DNA of 12,644 bases from CAYOVG01 sp964407285 (GTDB lineage: Bacteria; Desulfobacterota; Syntrophobacteria; Syntrophobacterales; Syntrophobacteraceae), in NCBI GenBank assembly GCA_964407285.1, contig CAYOVG010000201.1:1-12644 (forward strand), written 5' to 3'. The stretch's first letter is position 1, and each line of letters opens with the position of its first letter. The position numbers and the translations under genes are program-made. The notes beneath the pieces are model-generated. The model ran no database searches and had not been told where the DNA came from. It worked only from the letters and a program-made list of their open reading frames with translations. This document shows positions 12,628 through 12,644 of the stretch, piece after piece.

Positions 12628-12644
12628 TGTGCAGCTACGGCTTC

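Noticed and set aside
1..12644. CRISPR arrays, tRNA or rRNA genes, transposases
   Set aside because: No regularly spaced direct repeats, cloverleaf or RNA signature, or transposase motifs were seen on either strand.

Overview
The window suggests a GC-rich Gram-negative bacterium, most likely a delta-proteobacterium (Desulfobacterota, for example a Syntrophobacter-like lineage). This placement is inferred from gene style (lasso-type genes with HPr-kinase-like proteins, large secreted PKD and FG-GAP proteins, sigma-54 promoters), not from a marker gene.

Left part (2-6923, all on +): a lasso-peptide-type RiPP gene cluster that enters from the left edge. In order it holds the 3' end of an asparagine-synthetase-like lasso cyclase (C), a 42-residue precursor (A1), an HPr-kinase-like peptide kinase (K1), an ABC exporter (D) whose start codon overlaps the K1 stop, a 97-residue second precursor (A2), a protein joining a phosphoribosyltransferase-like domain to a PqqD-type leader-recognition domain (PRT-RRE), and a second HPr-kinase-like protein (K2) that overlaps the PRT-RRE gene. 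Both precursors carry the lasso leader pattern [Y/W]xxPxLxxxGxxxxxT. Inferred flow: the RRE binds the leaders, a protease not seen here (probably upstream) removes them, C closes the ring, kinases and possibly the PRT domain decorate the peptide, and D exports it. The unusual points are the PRT-RRE fusion, the two precursor and two kinase genes, a first core with no acidic residue where the ring normally closes, and a second core that is far too long for an ordinary lasso peptide. Untranslated stretches around A1 are rich in inverted repeats.

Middle (6924-7122): a convergent intergenic spacer with a 21-bp perfect hairpin closed by a GCGA tetraloop.

Right part (7123-12644): three secreted-protein genes unrelated to the lasso cluster. 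On - lies a 667-residue multidomain surface protein (fibronectin III, two InlB-like repeats, three PKD units, CARDB-like end). Divergent from it are a small exported TPR protein and then a 780-residue parallel beta-helix protein fused to a six-blade FG-GAP/VCBS propeller. The PKD gene and the beta-helix gene each have a sigma-54 (-24/-12) promoter, the first a perfect consensus match, so both probably answer to an enhancer-binding activator. I see no tRNA, rRNA, CRISPR array, insertion sequence or attachment site.
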